Assembly: GCA_021795795.1 (NCBI GenBank)
Contig: JAJYPA010000437.1
Coordinates: 1-7,048, forward strand
DNA: 7,048 bases
Reading direction: 5' to 3'
From: Pseudomonadota bacterium
Lineage (GTDB): Bacteria > Pseudomonadota > Gammaproteobacteria > Halothiobacillales > Halothiobacillaceae
Shown: piece after piece, positions 1 to 5,461 of the stretch
Position numbering within the stretch: the first letter of the stretch is position 1
Layout: the number at the start of each line of letters is the position of its first letter
Notes under the pieces: generated by a model
What the model saw: only the letters and a program-made list of their open reading frames with translations
Told to the model about the DNA's origin: nothing
The model's database searches: none
Translations under genes and position numbers: made by a program

Positions 1-29
1 TCCAAGTAAATGTGAGCTGCCATCGCCTC

Positions 30-64
30 AAAATATAAAAGGCTCCGACCGACATGTCAGAGCC
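30..64 (-). terminator. Rho-independent terminator candidate at the end of the leftward operon
   Basis: Read on the minus strand, bases 64 to 41 form a 9-base-pair stem (GGCTCTGAC with GTCGGAGCC, one T-G wobble) around a 6-base loop, ATGTCG. It is followed at once by TTTTATATTTT (40 to 30). This is the form of an intrinsic terminator. On the plus strand the same stem has a C-A mismatch in place of the wobble, and no T-tract follows, so the minus strand is the better terminator reading. It lies 255 bases beyond the last well-supported gene (stop at 320). An alternative pairing of bases 38-46 with 114-123 would disrupt it. Confidence 0.55.
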
Positions 65-123
65 CTAAGAATAGGTGGCAGCCCCTGAATCCCACGCGTT
101 TACACCGCGCTTAGGAGCCCTTT
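38..123 (+). ncRNA. Structured RNA resembling C4 antisense RNA
   Basis: The plus strand can fold into several nested stems. AAAGGCTCC (38-46) pairs with GGAGCC-C-TTT (114-123, one bulged C), or alternatively 41-45 pairs with 60-64. CTAAG (65-69) pairs with CTTAG (110-114). GTGG (75-78) pairs with CCAC (92-95) around the loop CAGCCCCTGAATC. GCG (96-98) pairs with CGC (106-108). The order of a hairpin, then GGTGGCAGCCCCTGAATCCC, then an ACGC-rich hairpin is what I remember of the C4 antisense RNA family of P1-like phages and phage satellites. In those, C4 silences a downstream ant/ash-type gene. The resemblance is from memory, not a search. The strand is uncertain, because the outer hairpin also works as a minus-strand terminator. 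The target gene expected downstream is not clearly present. Confidence 0.4.
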
Positions 124-231
124 GCATCGGGGTCCGGAGTTGCTCAGGATTTACCTGCCGCTGTTGATTAGGTTAGGTCTATCTCCCACCAATTGCAAGC
201 CCCCTTGCGGTCCTTTGTAGTCCACTGCCGT
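124..231. other. Stretch without a convincing gene
   Basis: No ORF with a believable start is seen here on either strand. A short hairpin, GCAAG-CCCC-CTTGC, lies at about 195-208. On the plus strand a frame open from 172 onward has only a TTG start at 193 without a Shine-Dalgarno sequence (discussed under findings). If the 36-codon ORF at 232-342 is not real, this empty stretch runs from 65 to 319. It would then be a long untranslated tail of the leftward operon, or the leader of a plus-strand RNA. Confidence 0.4.
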
Positions 232-342
232 TTATTGCGGTTTATTGGCGTTCATGAGGCTCCAAGCTCTGGCGTCGTCGTCGAACAGCCCTTGTACCCG
301 AAGATCAGGGGCATGGAGTTCATACGTCTGGGTCTGGATCAT
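232..342 (-). CDS. Possible 36-residue small protein at the operon end
   Basis: A short ORF starts at an ATG (342-340) inside the last codons of the preceding gene, overlapping it by 23 bases, and stops with TAA at 234-232. GGAG lies 9 bases before the ATG, a reasonable ribosome-binding site. The product begins MIQTQTYELHAP and contains an acidic patch followed by a tryptophan (FDDDARAW). I recognise no family. Against it are its small size, and a rival 23-codon frame (323-252) that starts with the ATGA overlap usual in this operon but has no good Shine-Dalgarno sequence. It could also be chance coding opposite a plus-strand signal. Real translation is an inference from the ribosome-binding site and the overlap. 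Confidence 0.3.
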   Translation of the reverse strand: MIQTQTYELHAPDLRVQGLFDDDARAWSLMNANKPQ

Positions 343-622
343 CGAGAATATCTCCATCGTCATCTGCTCGTTCTTCGGGTGGTGTTGGCGGTATCAATCG
401 CAGTAGCAGACTGGCGAAAGTCTTTGGTTCTTCCTGCCCAAGCCTGACAAGCCACTGAATGCCACCAAGTTGGTGATAGGCTTCCTCGATGCCTTGCTTG
501 AGCGTCATGGTGACGGCATTGCGAGAACCTTTTGGCCGCCCAGGGCCAGCACTGCGGGGACCAGGGAGAAAATGCCCCTTGCCGTCCCGATTCGGTTTTT
601 CATCGCTTTGTTTATCCGTCAT
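320..622 (-). CDS. GRPxG-type small protein, paralogue B (DUF5681/small-terminase-like)
   Basis: The product has 100 residues. I chose the ATG at 622 rather than one 34 codons upstream because GGGAG stands 8 bases before it and it overlaps the previous stop by only 11 bases. Residues 1-25 are polar and probably disordered. Residues 28-32 are GRPKG, an AT-hook-like basic motif. Residues 40-78 are helical, with QLGG at 51-54, EEPK at 64-67 and a leucine-rich LLLRLIP end. The tail (83-100) is very acidic. Over 53 ungapped residues it shares 29 identities with the product of 797-1114, so the two arose by duplication. Proteins of this pattern often carry the DUF5681 label or lie next to terminase genes in phages. 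DNA binding is an inference from the motif. The acidic tail, absent from the other copy, suggests the two have diverged in role. Confidence 0.8.
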   Translation of the reverse strand: MTDKQSDEKPNRDGKGHFLPGPRSAGPGRPKGSRNAVTMTLKQGIEEAYHQLGGIQWLVRLGQEEPKTFASLLLRLIPPTPPEERADDDGDILDDPDPDV

Positions 623-800
623 GGTCGTCGCTCCCAAGCTCTGCGGCGCGGGCCTGCATGGCCTCCCAGAGAGCATCCATAGCAGCGGCATCCTTTCGCA
701 GATACGCCGCCGTCCATTCGTCATTTAGCCGCGTCCAGGTGCGATCATAGACACACCGGCGCTCGTTCTCCGTCATGAACTTGTCGTAAATGCCAGTCAT
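612..800 (-). CDS. Small unrecognised protein between the two GRPxG paralogues
   Basis: The product has 62 residues. Its ATG overlaps the stop of the upstream gene in ATGA, and AGGAG lies 9 bases before the start. Its own end overlaps the next gene by 11 bases. The sequence is mostly predicted helix with many charged and aromatic residues: tryptophans in RTWTRLNDEW (20-29) and again in DALWEAMQARAAEL (42-55). There is no signal peptide, membrane segment or cysteine pair (one Cys, at 16). I recognise no family. Lying exactly between two duplicated genes, it may work with one of them, for instance as a partner or modulator, but this rests on position only. The good ribosome-binding site and coupling on both sides support it as a real gene. 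Confidence 0.65.
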   Translation of the reverse strand: MTGIYDKFMTENERRCVYDRTWTRLNDEWTAAYLRKDAAAMDALWEAMQARAAELGSDDHDG

Positions 801-1114
801 GGCGTTTGCTCCTGTTCAATGGCACGCGGGTCAACAATGACGCGCCGGATTACCGCTGGCATCTCGTGGTTGGTGACGGTGGCATCCATGCTCAACTGAG
901 ACGGCAGCAGCTTTGCCAACAGCGAGGCATAGGCTTTCGGCTCAGACTTGGCAAGCTCCACCAGCCAGCGAGTGCCCCCAAGCTGCTCAAAGGATTCCTC
1001 GAGCGCCTGTTTGAGTGCCCGCGTCGTTTTATTCGGGATACCAGCGGGACGCCCCATGCCTGCCCGTGGTGGACGTTTTCCAGAAAGTCCCACTACTTTT
1101 GTGTCGTCGTTCAT
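797..1114 (-). CDS. GRPxG-type small protein, paralogue A (DUF5681/small-terminase-like)
   Basis: The product has 105 residues and starts at an ATG overlapping the upstream stop in ATGA, with AAAGGAG 10 bases before it. The N-terminus is basic, with GRPAG at residues 21-25 followed by a polar PNKTTR segment. Two helices follow (32-46 and about 50-57), joined by QLGG (44-47), then SEPK (57-60) and the conserved-looking LLAKLLP (65-71). The C-terminal third (72-105) is hydrophobic and charged, and differs from the acidic tail of paralogue B. The GRPxG...N start with a helical body ending in LxKLLP is, from memory, common in small phage proteins encoded just upstream of large terminases. A small-terminase or terminase-like DNA-binding role is therefore plausible, but unproven without a structure or profile match. 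It lies far downstream of the replication genes in the same operon. Confidence 0.82.
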   Translation of the reverse strand: MNDDTKVVGLSGKRPPRAGMGRPAGIPNKTTRALKQALEESFEQLGGTRWLVELAKSEPKAYASLLAKLLPSQLSMDATVTNHEMPAVIRRVIVDPRAIEQEQTP

Positions 1115-1332
1115 GATTTACGCGCTCCTTTTGCTGACTGGTGCAATGATACCGCTGGCGCTGTTTGCGTGCGCCCAGAGGCCTGTATGGGGGCTTTATG
1201 GGCATCTCTGCGATGTGGTGCCGGTGCTGGCTGCCGAGATGCACGTTCTGCTTCCAGTTCCGAAGGGGAGAGAGTGAGTAACCGAAGCCACCATGACACG
1301 GGTGCGTGACGAATTGGCGGGATGGCGTTCAT
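1111..1332 (-). CDS. Small basic proline-rich protein, unrecognised
   Basis: The product has 73 residues. The ATG overlaps the previous stop in ATGA, with GGAG 5 bases upstream, and its stop overlaps the next start in ATGA, so it fits the coupling on both sides. Residues 11-30 form a probable amphipathic helix beginning with SWWLRLL (13-19), which could touch a membrane or a partner protein. From about residue 31 to the end it is low in complexity, rich in Pro, Ala, Arg, His and Gln, and probably disordered and positively charged. There are no cysteines and no clear domain. I recognise no family. The composition alone would make the gene doubtful. Its exact fit in the overlap chain is the main reason to keep it. 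Confidence 0.6.
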   Translation of the reverse strand: MNAIPPIRHAPVSWWLRLLTLSPSELEAERASRQPAPAPHRRDAHKAPIQASGRTQTAPAVSLHQSAKGARKS

Positions 1333-1541
1333 TGCAACTCCATCAGCCGGGCCAGTTCTTCCATGCGTGCCATAATTTCATCCAGCAGCAGGCTTTGCGC
1401 GTCCGCGTCGTCGGTGGCCTCAAACGCCATGTGAAGCTGCACCATGCGGGCATCGGCATCTGCGCGGTCCAGCAGTTCCCGCATAACCTCGTCGTACAGG
1501 ATTTCACCATTCTCGACGATGATATGGTCTATGGGATTCAT
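1329..1541 (-). CDS. Small acidic helical protein, unrecognised
   Basis: The product has 70 residues. The start is well supported: AAGGAG lies 8 bases before an ATG that overlaps the upstream stop in ATGA. The protein is strongly acidic, with many Asp and Glu residues, and probably all helical from residue 16 on (EVMRELLDRADADARMVQLH, then SLLLDEIMARMEELARLMEL). The heptad-like spacing of Leu and Met in the last 25 residues suggests a short coiled coil or dimer interface. It has no cysteine, membrane segment or signal. I recognise no family. Small acidic proteins of mobile elements are sometimes DNA mimics or inhibitors of host or phage proteins, but nothing here shows this beyond charge and size. 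Confidence 0.68.
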   Translation of the reverse strand: MNPIDHIIVENGEILYDEVMRELLDRADADARMVQLHMAFEATDDADAQSLLLDEIMARMEELARLMELQ

Positions 1542-2170
1542 AGTTCGATCTCCTTGAGTGAAAACTCAGTACAGTCCAGACGGGCGGCGGCATACACCAT
1601 CAACGGAGCCACGCGCTTCCCATTCCAGAAAGGGCGGTTTCCTTCGGCATGGCAACGTCCAGACGGTGAATCAGGAATCGCGGAGAAGCTGGCACATGTG
1701 CAGCACGCTGGAAGGGCCATAGAAGCGCTGTGCTGCACGCTGGCGGGCTGGGTGGTGTCAACGCTCTTGGCCGTCTCTGTGGACTCTTGCGCCGGATTCA
1801 TCAGCCGCAGATTCAAAGCAAATCGTTCTGCATCGGTGATCGGGATGCAGTCATCAAACCCAGGGACGCCAGCGCAACCAGTCGGATCATCGAAGGGCGG
1901 CTGCTCGGATTCCCAGACAATTGCTGCTCTCTCCAGCCGGGCGTAGTCGTCGCCACCAGGGAGATTTTCCGCCAAGTGATTGATTGGGCTGGAATCGTCG
2001 GTATTTTGGGGTTCTGCGCCATGTGACGATGGTGGCGATAGTGGCGCGATTTCCCCACTGTGCTTTATATCTACATGCATAGGGGTATACCCATAAGAGT
2101 TTTGTTGCAGCGTATTGCACGCGCCACTTCCGCCATTCACCCCGAAAACGTCGTCCCAAAAGCCGCTCAC
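1538..2170 (-). CDS. Unrecognised protein with a cysteine-rich, possibly zinc-binding C-terminus
   Basis: The product has 210 residues and follows the helicase directly. It starts with GTG, overlapping the helicase stop as GTGA, with GGGGGTGA just upstream as ribosome-binding site. Residues 1-75 are polar, Gly/Ser/Pro-rich and probably disordered. Residues 78-125 include an ARLERAAIVWESE helix and a PFDDP...GFDDCIPITDAERFAL segment. The C-terminal 60 residues hold a pattern C156-x2-C159-x2-F, GRC (173) and C200-x2-F, with an extra Cys at 157. Spaced this way, Cys156, Cys159, Cys173 and Cys200 could bind one zinc ion as a short ribbon. Similar C-x2-C...GRC...C-x2-F tails occur, as I recall, in mobile-element proteins next to primase-helicase genes. 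The function is unknown. An accessory role in replication is suggested by position only. Confidence 0.72.
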   Translation of the reverse strand: MSGFWDDVFGVNGGSGACNTLQQNSYGYTPMHVDIKHSGEIAPLSPPSSHGAEPQNTDDSSPINHLAENLPGGDDYARLERAAIVWESEQPPFDDPTGCAGVPGFDDCIPITDAERFALNLRLMNPAQESTETAKSVDTTQPASVQHSASMALPACCTCASFSAIPDSPSGRCHAEGNRPFWNGKRVAPLMVYAAARLDCTEFSLKEIEL

Positions 2171-3504
2171 AAGTCACCCCCGAATCTTTGGCGTAATCCC
2201 CAGATGCATCGCTGGCCGCCTGTAGATTTTCCTGCCGTCGCCCATCCCAACGCTTCAACTCGGGTGGTGAAGTTCTTGCGATTGACTGGCCTTTGGATGC
2301 CCGCTGATTGTGCCCATGCCTGATACAACGAGTAGATTTCCGCGCTGGTGATTTTCGCGCCGGGTTCCCGGATGGTTTCTTCTTCCAAAAACGTCAACAC
2401 CTGGTCACTGTCGCGCTTCCACTGGTCCACGGCATCAACGCTACTTGGCGGGCTGGTAAGATGCCCCCGGTCAAATGCGTTGCCGAGTGCCCTTAGCAGC
2501 ACGTTCAGGATGCCGGGGATCTCTGCTCGCAGCTTGGCGGGGAGTTGTGTGTCTTTCAGCGTTGCGCCAGGGCCGGTCTCGGCTTCGGTGTCTACAAACT
2601 TGTTGGGAAACCGCAAGATGACGAACCTGCGGAACAGTGCAGGCGAGAAGTCCCGCGTGCCCGGCATGTGGTTTGAGCCTATCCAGATTTTGGCGATTGG
2701 CGTCATGACGAACGGGTCGCGGTGCTTATGCTCAACGGTACAGGCTTCACCGCTGATAATGGCTTTAATCGCGCCGTCGGGGAGTGTTGTGCCTTCGGGC
2801 AACTCGGTCACGATGTTCGCCAGCTTGCCGTCGAGACTGGCACGTTGAAAGTGATTATCAAACTCGGCGGGGTTTACGCCAGAAACATACTCGCCCAGCA
2901 TGTCGGAAAGCAAACGGAGCACAACAGATTTCCCATTGCTGCCGGAGCCAACCAGAAGCGCGGCTTTCTCAAACTCGGTGGATGCGGTGAGTGACAAGGC
3001 CATCATTTCCACGAGAGAAACGGTTCGTTCCTTGGCGTCGTCGCACCCGTGGAAAATCTCCTGCACAAATTGCGTAAACCGTGGGCAGGTTGCCGTTGCG
3101 TTGTATGTGATTGGTAGACTGATACGTCGATAATCTTCTGCGCGGTATGGTTTAACAGTCCATTTTCCGTTGCCCGTGTAATGCAGGATGCCGTTCTGTA
3201 CGGCAATATCCCGCTTCCCTGTGGCGTCCCATTCAACATCTTGGTAGTGGACGCCGTGCCCCATCTTGGCGGTGCCGTTGACTTGGGATGCGCTGGCCGC
3301 TATGCCGAATTGGTGGCAGATTTTTTGAATGCGCCGCTGAACGATCTCTGGCGGCACAACGGTCCATATTCCCGCGTCGTCTGAGTATTCCCAAAAGTCG
3401 CCGCGGTTGCTGATAAACTTCCCATGATCTCCAAGGAAAGACGCAAGCTCGGTATGATCGGGTTTATCGGGTTTTTTGCCTGCTCCAAGCGTTATGACGG
3501 TCAT
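2167..3504 (-). CDS. P4/D5-type superfamily 3 helicase (replicative ATPase)
   Basis: The product has 445 residues and matches the C-terminal half of phage/plasmid primases of the P4 family. It would unwind element DNA as a hexamer, together with the Toprim protein encoded just before it. Residues 1-150 resemble the D5 N-terminal region that precedes the ATPase. Walker A is GSGSNGKS (186-193). A Walker B-like strand with an acidic residue is at 229-234 (ANIVTE). The sensor asparagine lies in IWIGSNHMP (273-281), and an arginine finger candidate in FRRF (291-294). Residues 360-440 look like the winged-helix DNA-binding end common in this family. The start overlaps the Toprim gene in ATGA, after GGGGGTGACAAA. 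The gene appears intact. Autonomous replication of the excised element is the likely role. Confidence 0.93.
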   Translation of the reverse strand: MTVITLGAGKKPDKPDHTELASFLGDHGKFISNRGDFWEYSDDAGIWTVVPPEIVQRRIQKICHQFGIAASASQVNGTAKMGHGVHYQDVEWDATGKRDIAVQNGILHYTGNGKWTVKPYRAEDYRRISLPITYNATATCPRFTQFVQEIFHGCDDAKERTVSLVEMMALSLTASTEFEKAALLVGSGSNGKSVVLRLLSDMLGEYVSGVNPAEFDNHFQRASLDGKLANIVTELPEGTTLPDGAIKAIISGEACTVEHKHRDPFVMTPIAKIWIGSNHMPGTRDFSPALFRRFVILRFPNKFVDTEAETGPGATLKDTQLPAKLRAEIPGILNVLLRALGNAFDRGHLTSPPSSVDAVDQWKRDSDQVLTFLEEETIREPGAKITSAEIYSLYQAWAQSAGIQRPVNRKNFTTRVEALGWATAGKSTGGQRCIWGLRQRFGGDL

Positions 3505-4367
3505 TTTGTCACCCCCTGCGCCACATAAACATCATTCCAATCCTGCCCAACTTCAGGGGGAATCAGCACAAACCCGCCAATGGCCTTGGCTGCCGCTGTA
3601 GCGCATTTAATTCCAACAGGGTCATGGTCGGCACATAAGACGATTTCGCGCTCAGGGAATCGCTCTCTTGCCGCCTGTGAGACGGCCTTCAAATTGTAAG
3701 CGTCCACCGCCGCAATGACTTCGGCGTCGGGGTCCATCTGCGCCAAAGAACAGGCCGTCGCGTAACCTTCCGCAATGAGCAGACGCCCCGCAGGATTTCC
3801 GCCAATGTGGATATGGAATCCTTTTTTAGCGCCGCACTTGAGCATCAACTTAGAGCCATTGGGCGCGATGGTTTGCAGGCTGTGGATGCTGCCGTCCCAG
3901 TCCTGAATTGCCAAAACGAGAAGATTTCCTTCAATCTTGGCGTTGTGCGGAATGATGCGCTTCCGTCGGCAATACGGATGATCTGCGGATGCGTCTGTAA
4001 GGCCCCCAAATCGCTCTGTAGCGGCCTTTGCGACTTCGGCTTGAGCATGGGCAAGGTCGGCTTCGCGTTCGGCTCTGATGCGCTCTATTTTGGCGGTGTA
4101 GGCTGCCCGGTCAGCGTCGGTCCACTTATCTGCGCTGCCCATCGTCCAGTTGTGCTGTACTCCGGTTTTCCAGCTTCCGAAAACGCCAGCGGGAATCCCA
4201 TCAGAGAAGCCGCGCCAGAAGCCATTGAGTGAACCTTTTTTGTCGCCTGCTACGTGGAATCTGGTCATGGTGGGTACGTCGAAAACAATCTGGCCGGGGT
4301 TGCTCGGGACTATTCCAACCGACAGCATGTCGTCGAGAACAGAGCGGATAAGGCCGGCGGCCATCAT
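3501..4367 (-). CDS. Toprim-domain primase with P4-alpha EGYATA motif
   Basis: The product has 288 residues and would make RNA primers, or bind DNA, for replication of the element. The N-terminal part has a conserved FWRGFSDGIPAGVFGSWKTG block (50-69), seen in the primase half of fused phage/plasmid primase-helicases. A charged helix (about 82-118) follows, then ASADHPYCRRKRI (126-138). The Toprim core has LLIAEGYATACSL (196-208), with EGYATA identical to the primase active-site motif known for P4 alpha protein. It is followed by CADHDPVG (245-252), holding the two metal-binding aspartates, and DWNDVY (276-281). The start is ATGATG, overlapping the upstream stop, after GGGGGTG; the second ATG is also possible. 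No zinc-ribbon domain is present. In many relatives this protein and the helicase are one polypeptide. Here they are two coupled genes. Confidence 0.92.
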   Translation of the reverse strand: MMAAGLIRSVLDDMLSVGIVPSNPGQIVFDVPTMTRFHVAGDKKGSLNGFWRGFSDGIPAGVFGSWKTGVQHNWTMGSADKWTDADRAAYTAKIERIRAEREADLAHAQAEVAKAATERFGGLTDASADHPYCRRKRIIPHNAKIEGNLLVLAIQDWDGSIHSLQTIAPNGSKLMLKCGAKKGFHIHIGGNPAGRLLIAEGYATACSLAQMDPDAEVIAAVDAYNLKAVSQAARERFPEREIVLCADHDPVGIKCATAAAKAIGGFVLIPPEVGQDWNDVYVAQGVTK

Positions 4368-4570
4368 TCGGCACCCCCAAGAATCGCCTGCAGATCGTCC
4401 AGGGCTTCGGATAGCATGCGGATGTCGTCATGCGTTAATTGCTTCCCGCGCAGGGTGCGCTCCGCGTGCCACAAGCTCGATGCGCCCCGCCTTCCTGCTC
4501 TCGTGGTGATCGTGGTATCATTGCCGGGCCGGGGGCTTTCGTTGCGGTTTTGGACGGGGGCCTTTTTCAT
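4364..4570 (-). CDS. Small basic protein between alpA and primase, unrecognised
   Basis: The product has 68 residues. The ATG overlaps the alpA stop and the gene's own stop overlaps the primase start, both in ATGA. GGGGTGG upstream may serve as ribosome-binding site. Residues 1-38 are basic and probably disordered, including TTRAGRRGASS (22-32). Residues 39-65 are helical, with THDDIRMLSEALDDLQAIL resembling an amphipathic dimerising helix. It has no cysteine and no membrane segment. I recognise no family. Position between the regulator and the replication genes suggests a role in controlling or assisting replication, but this is inference only. The coupling on both sides is the main evidence that it is translated. 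Confidence 0.68.
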   Translation of the reverse strand: MKKAPVQNRNESPRPGNDTTITTRAGRRGASSLWHAERTLRGKQLTHDDIRMLSEALDDLQAILGGAE

Positions 4571-4758
4571 GACAAGCCACCCCGCGCCAATGTTTTGTTA
4601 ATCCACTCTAAAACTTCTTCTGAGCGCCAAACAACGCGATTTCCAACCAGCTTGAGCGGCTTGGGGAATTTGCCATTTTTAGCCAGGTCATACATTTTGC
4701 TGCGGGAAAGAGTCGTGAGTTTTAAAACGTCACGCTGGTTTATGATCGGTGATTCCAT
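4567..4758 (-). CDS. alpA: AlpA-family regulator / excisionase-like protein
   Basis: The product has 63 residues, the usual length for AlpA proteins. These small winged-helix DNA-binding proteins activate integrase or excision genes of P4-like islands, and replication or packaging genes of satellites. A MerR-like helix-turn-helix runs from INQRDVLKLTTLSRSKMYDL (6-25). The wing is GKFPKPLKLVGNRVVW (29-44), very typical of the family (x-FPKP-x-K-L). The last helix is EEVLEWINKTLA (48-59). AGAGGA stands about 9 bases before the ATG at 4758. It opens the replication operon after a 76-base gap that contains a small inverted repeat, a possible binding site. Whether it acts as activator, excisionase or both cannot be told from sequence. 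The symbol is used in the family sense. Confidence 0.92.
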   Translation of the reverse strand: MESPIINQRDVLKLTTLSRSKMYDLAKNGKFPKPLKLVGNRVVWRSEEVLEWINKTLARGGLS

Positions 4759-4774
4759 TGTGCATATCCTCTGA

Positions 4775-4789
4775 CACGTTGATGACGTG
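4775..4789. promoter_or_regulatory. Small inverted repeat upstream of alpA, possible operator
   Basis: CACGT (4775-4779) and ACGTG (4785-4789) form a 5-base inverted repeat with a 5-base spacer, 17 bases before the alpA start. This is the only gap in the leftward gene series, so an operator for AlpA or another repressor is plausible. I see no convincing -35/-10 pair in the gap. The operon may also be read through from the integrase promoter. Confidence 0.3.
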
Positions 4790-4834
4790 CTAAGGATTGC
4801 ATCGGACTAAAAACCTGTATTGGTAAGTTGTGCG

Positions 4835-5461
4835 TTATTTTTGTGCCGACTTAACAACGCCCCGTTTATATGCGTTGATGACGTTGGAATCGTCGTCGGC
4901 ATCTTCCATGACTAGGGCGTCGTCCACGCCATAAGCCGCGTTTGCGAGCACGGCGAACAGGCCACGCAATACATCTATGTGCGGCTGCTCCAACCTCGCC
5001 ATAGAGAATCGTCGGCCTAGCACCCGGTAAAAGTCGGTGTCCTTGCGATCCTTCATCCCATCGGGATTTCTGGTTTCCAGGTCATCGGCCAGAAGATTCA
5101 TGATGGACATTACCGCGCCTAACACTGGCCCAGCGTTTACGGGGCTATCCGCGACTAACCAAGGGCACAAAGTAAGATATTTTCCGGTATCCTTGTCATG
5201 GATGACGCTGCCCGCCAGGTTGTGAGTCAAAACATCCCAATGCTCGGCCATTGCTTGAAGGGCGGCTCGAATCGTCTCTGACTGGTCCTTGAGTCGCTCC
5301 AGTTCGTCCTTCCCGCCACGGTGCATCCAATCTATGCACGCACCTATGTAGGCACTACGGGCGGCAAGTTGGTCGCCTTGGTACTTTCTGAGCGCGCACC
5401 ATAACTCCGGGTTCTTCCTCACCCGATCCATGACGCGGATCTGTGTTTCACGGGGGATCAT
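4835..5461 (-). CDS. Unrecognised protein coupled to the integrase gene
   Basis: The product has 208 residues. I chose the ATG at 5461, which shares one base with the integrase stop (TGATG). A start 21 codons upstream would overlap the integrase by 64 bases. The N-terminus is MIPRETQIRVMDRVRKNP. The protein looks mostly helical and soluble, with a charged helix at about 48-72 (RGGKDELERLKDQSETIRAA) and no signal peptide. A mildly hydrophobic stretch (about 109-124, NAGPVLGAVMSIMNLL) is probably a buried helix rather than a membrane segment. The C-terminal third contains LRGLFAVLANAAYGVDDAL and an acidic run (MEDADDDS) before a basic end. Three cysteines are scattered, without a metal-site pattern. 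I recognise no family. Coupling to the integrase suggests a partner in recombination or stability of the element, or cargo placed behind int. Confidence 0.75.
   Translation of the reverse strand: MIPRETQIRVMDRVRKNPELWCALRKYQGDQLAARSAYIGACIDWMHRGGKDELERLKDQSETIRAALQAMAEHWDVLTHNLAGSVIHDKDTGKYLTLCPWLVADSPVNAGPVLGAVMSIMNLLADDLETRNPDGMKDRKDTDFYRVLGRRFSMARLEQPHIDVLRGLFAVLANAAYGVDDALVMEDADDDSNVINAYKRGVVKSAQK

Noticed and set aside
622..724. Longer version of the 320-622 protein starting at 724
   Set aside because: The extra 34 residues overlap almost the whole of the 612-800 gene and have no good ribosome-binding site. The start at 622 has GGGAG and matches the length of its paralogue.
1293..1946. 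Long plus-strand open frames, such as this one and 5443-6177
   Set aside because: They lie antisense to well-supported minus-strand genes, have no family resemblance or ribosome-binding sites, and look like shadows of a GC-rich coding strand.
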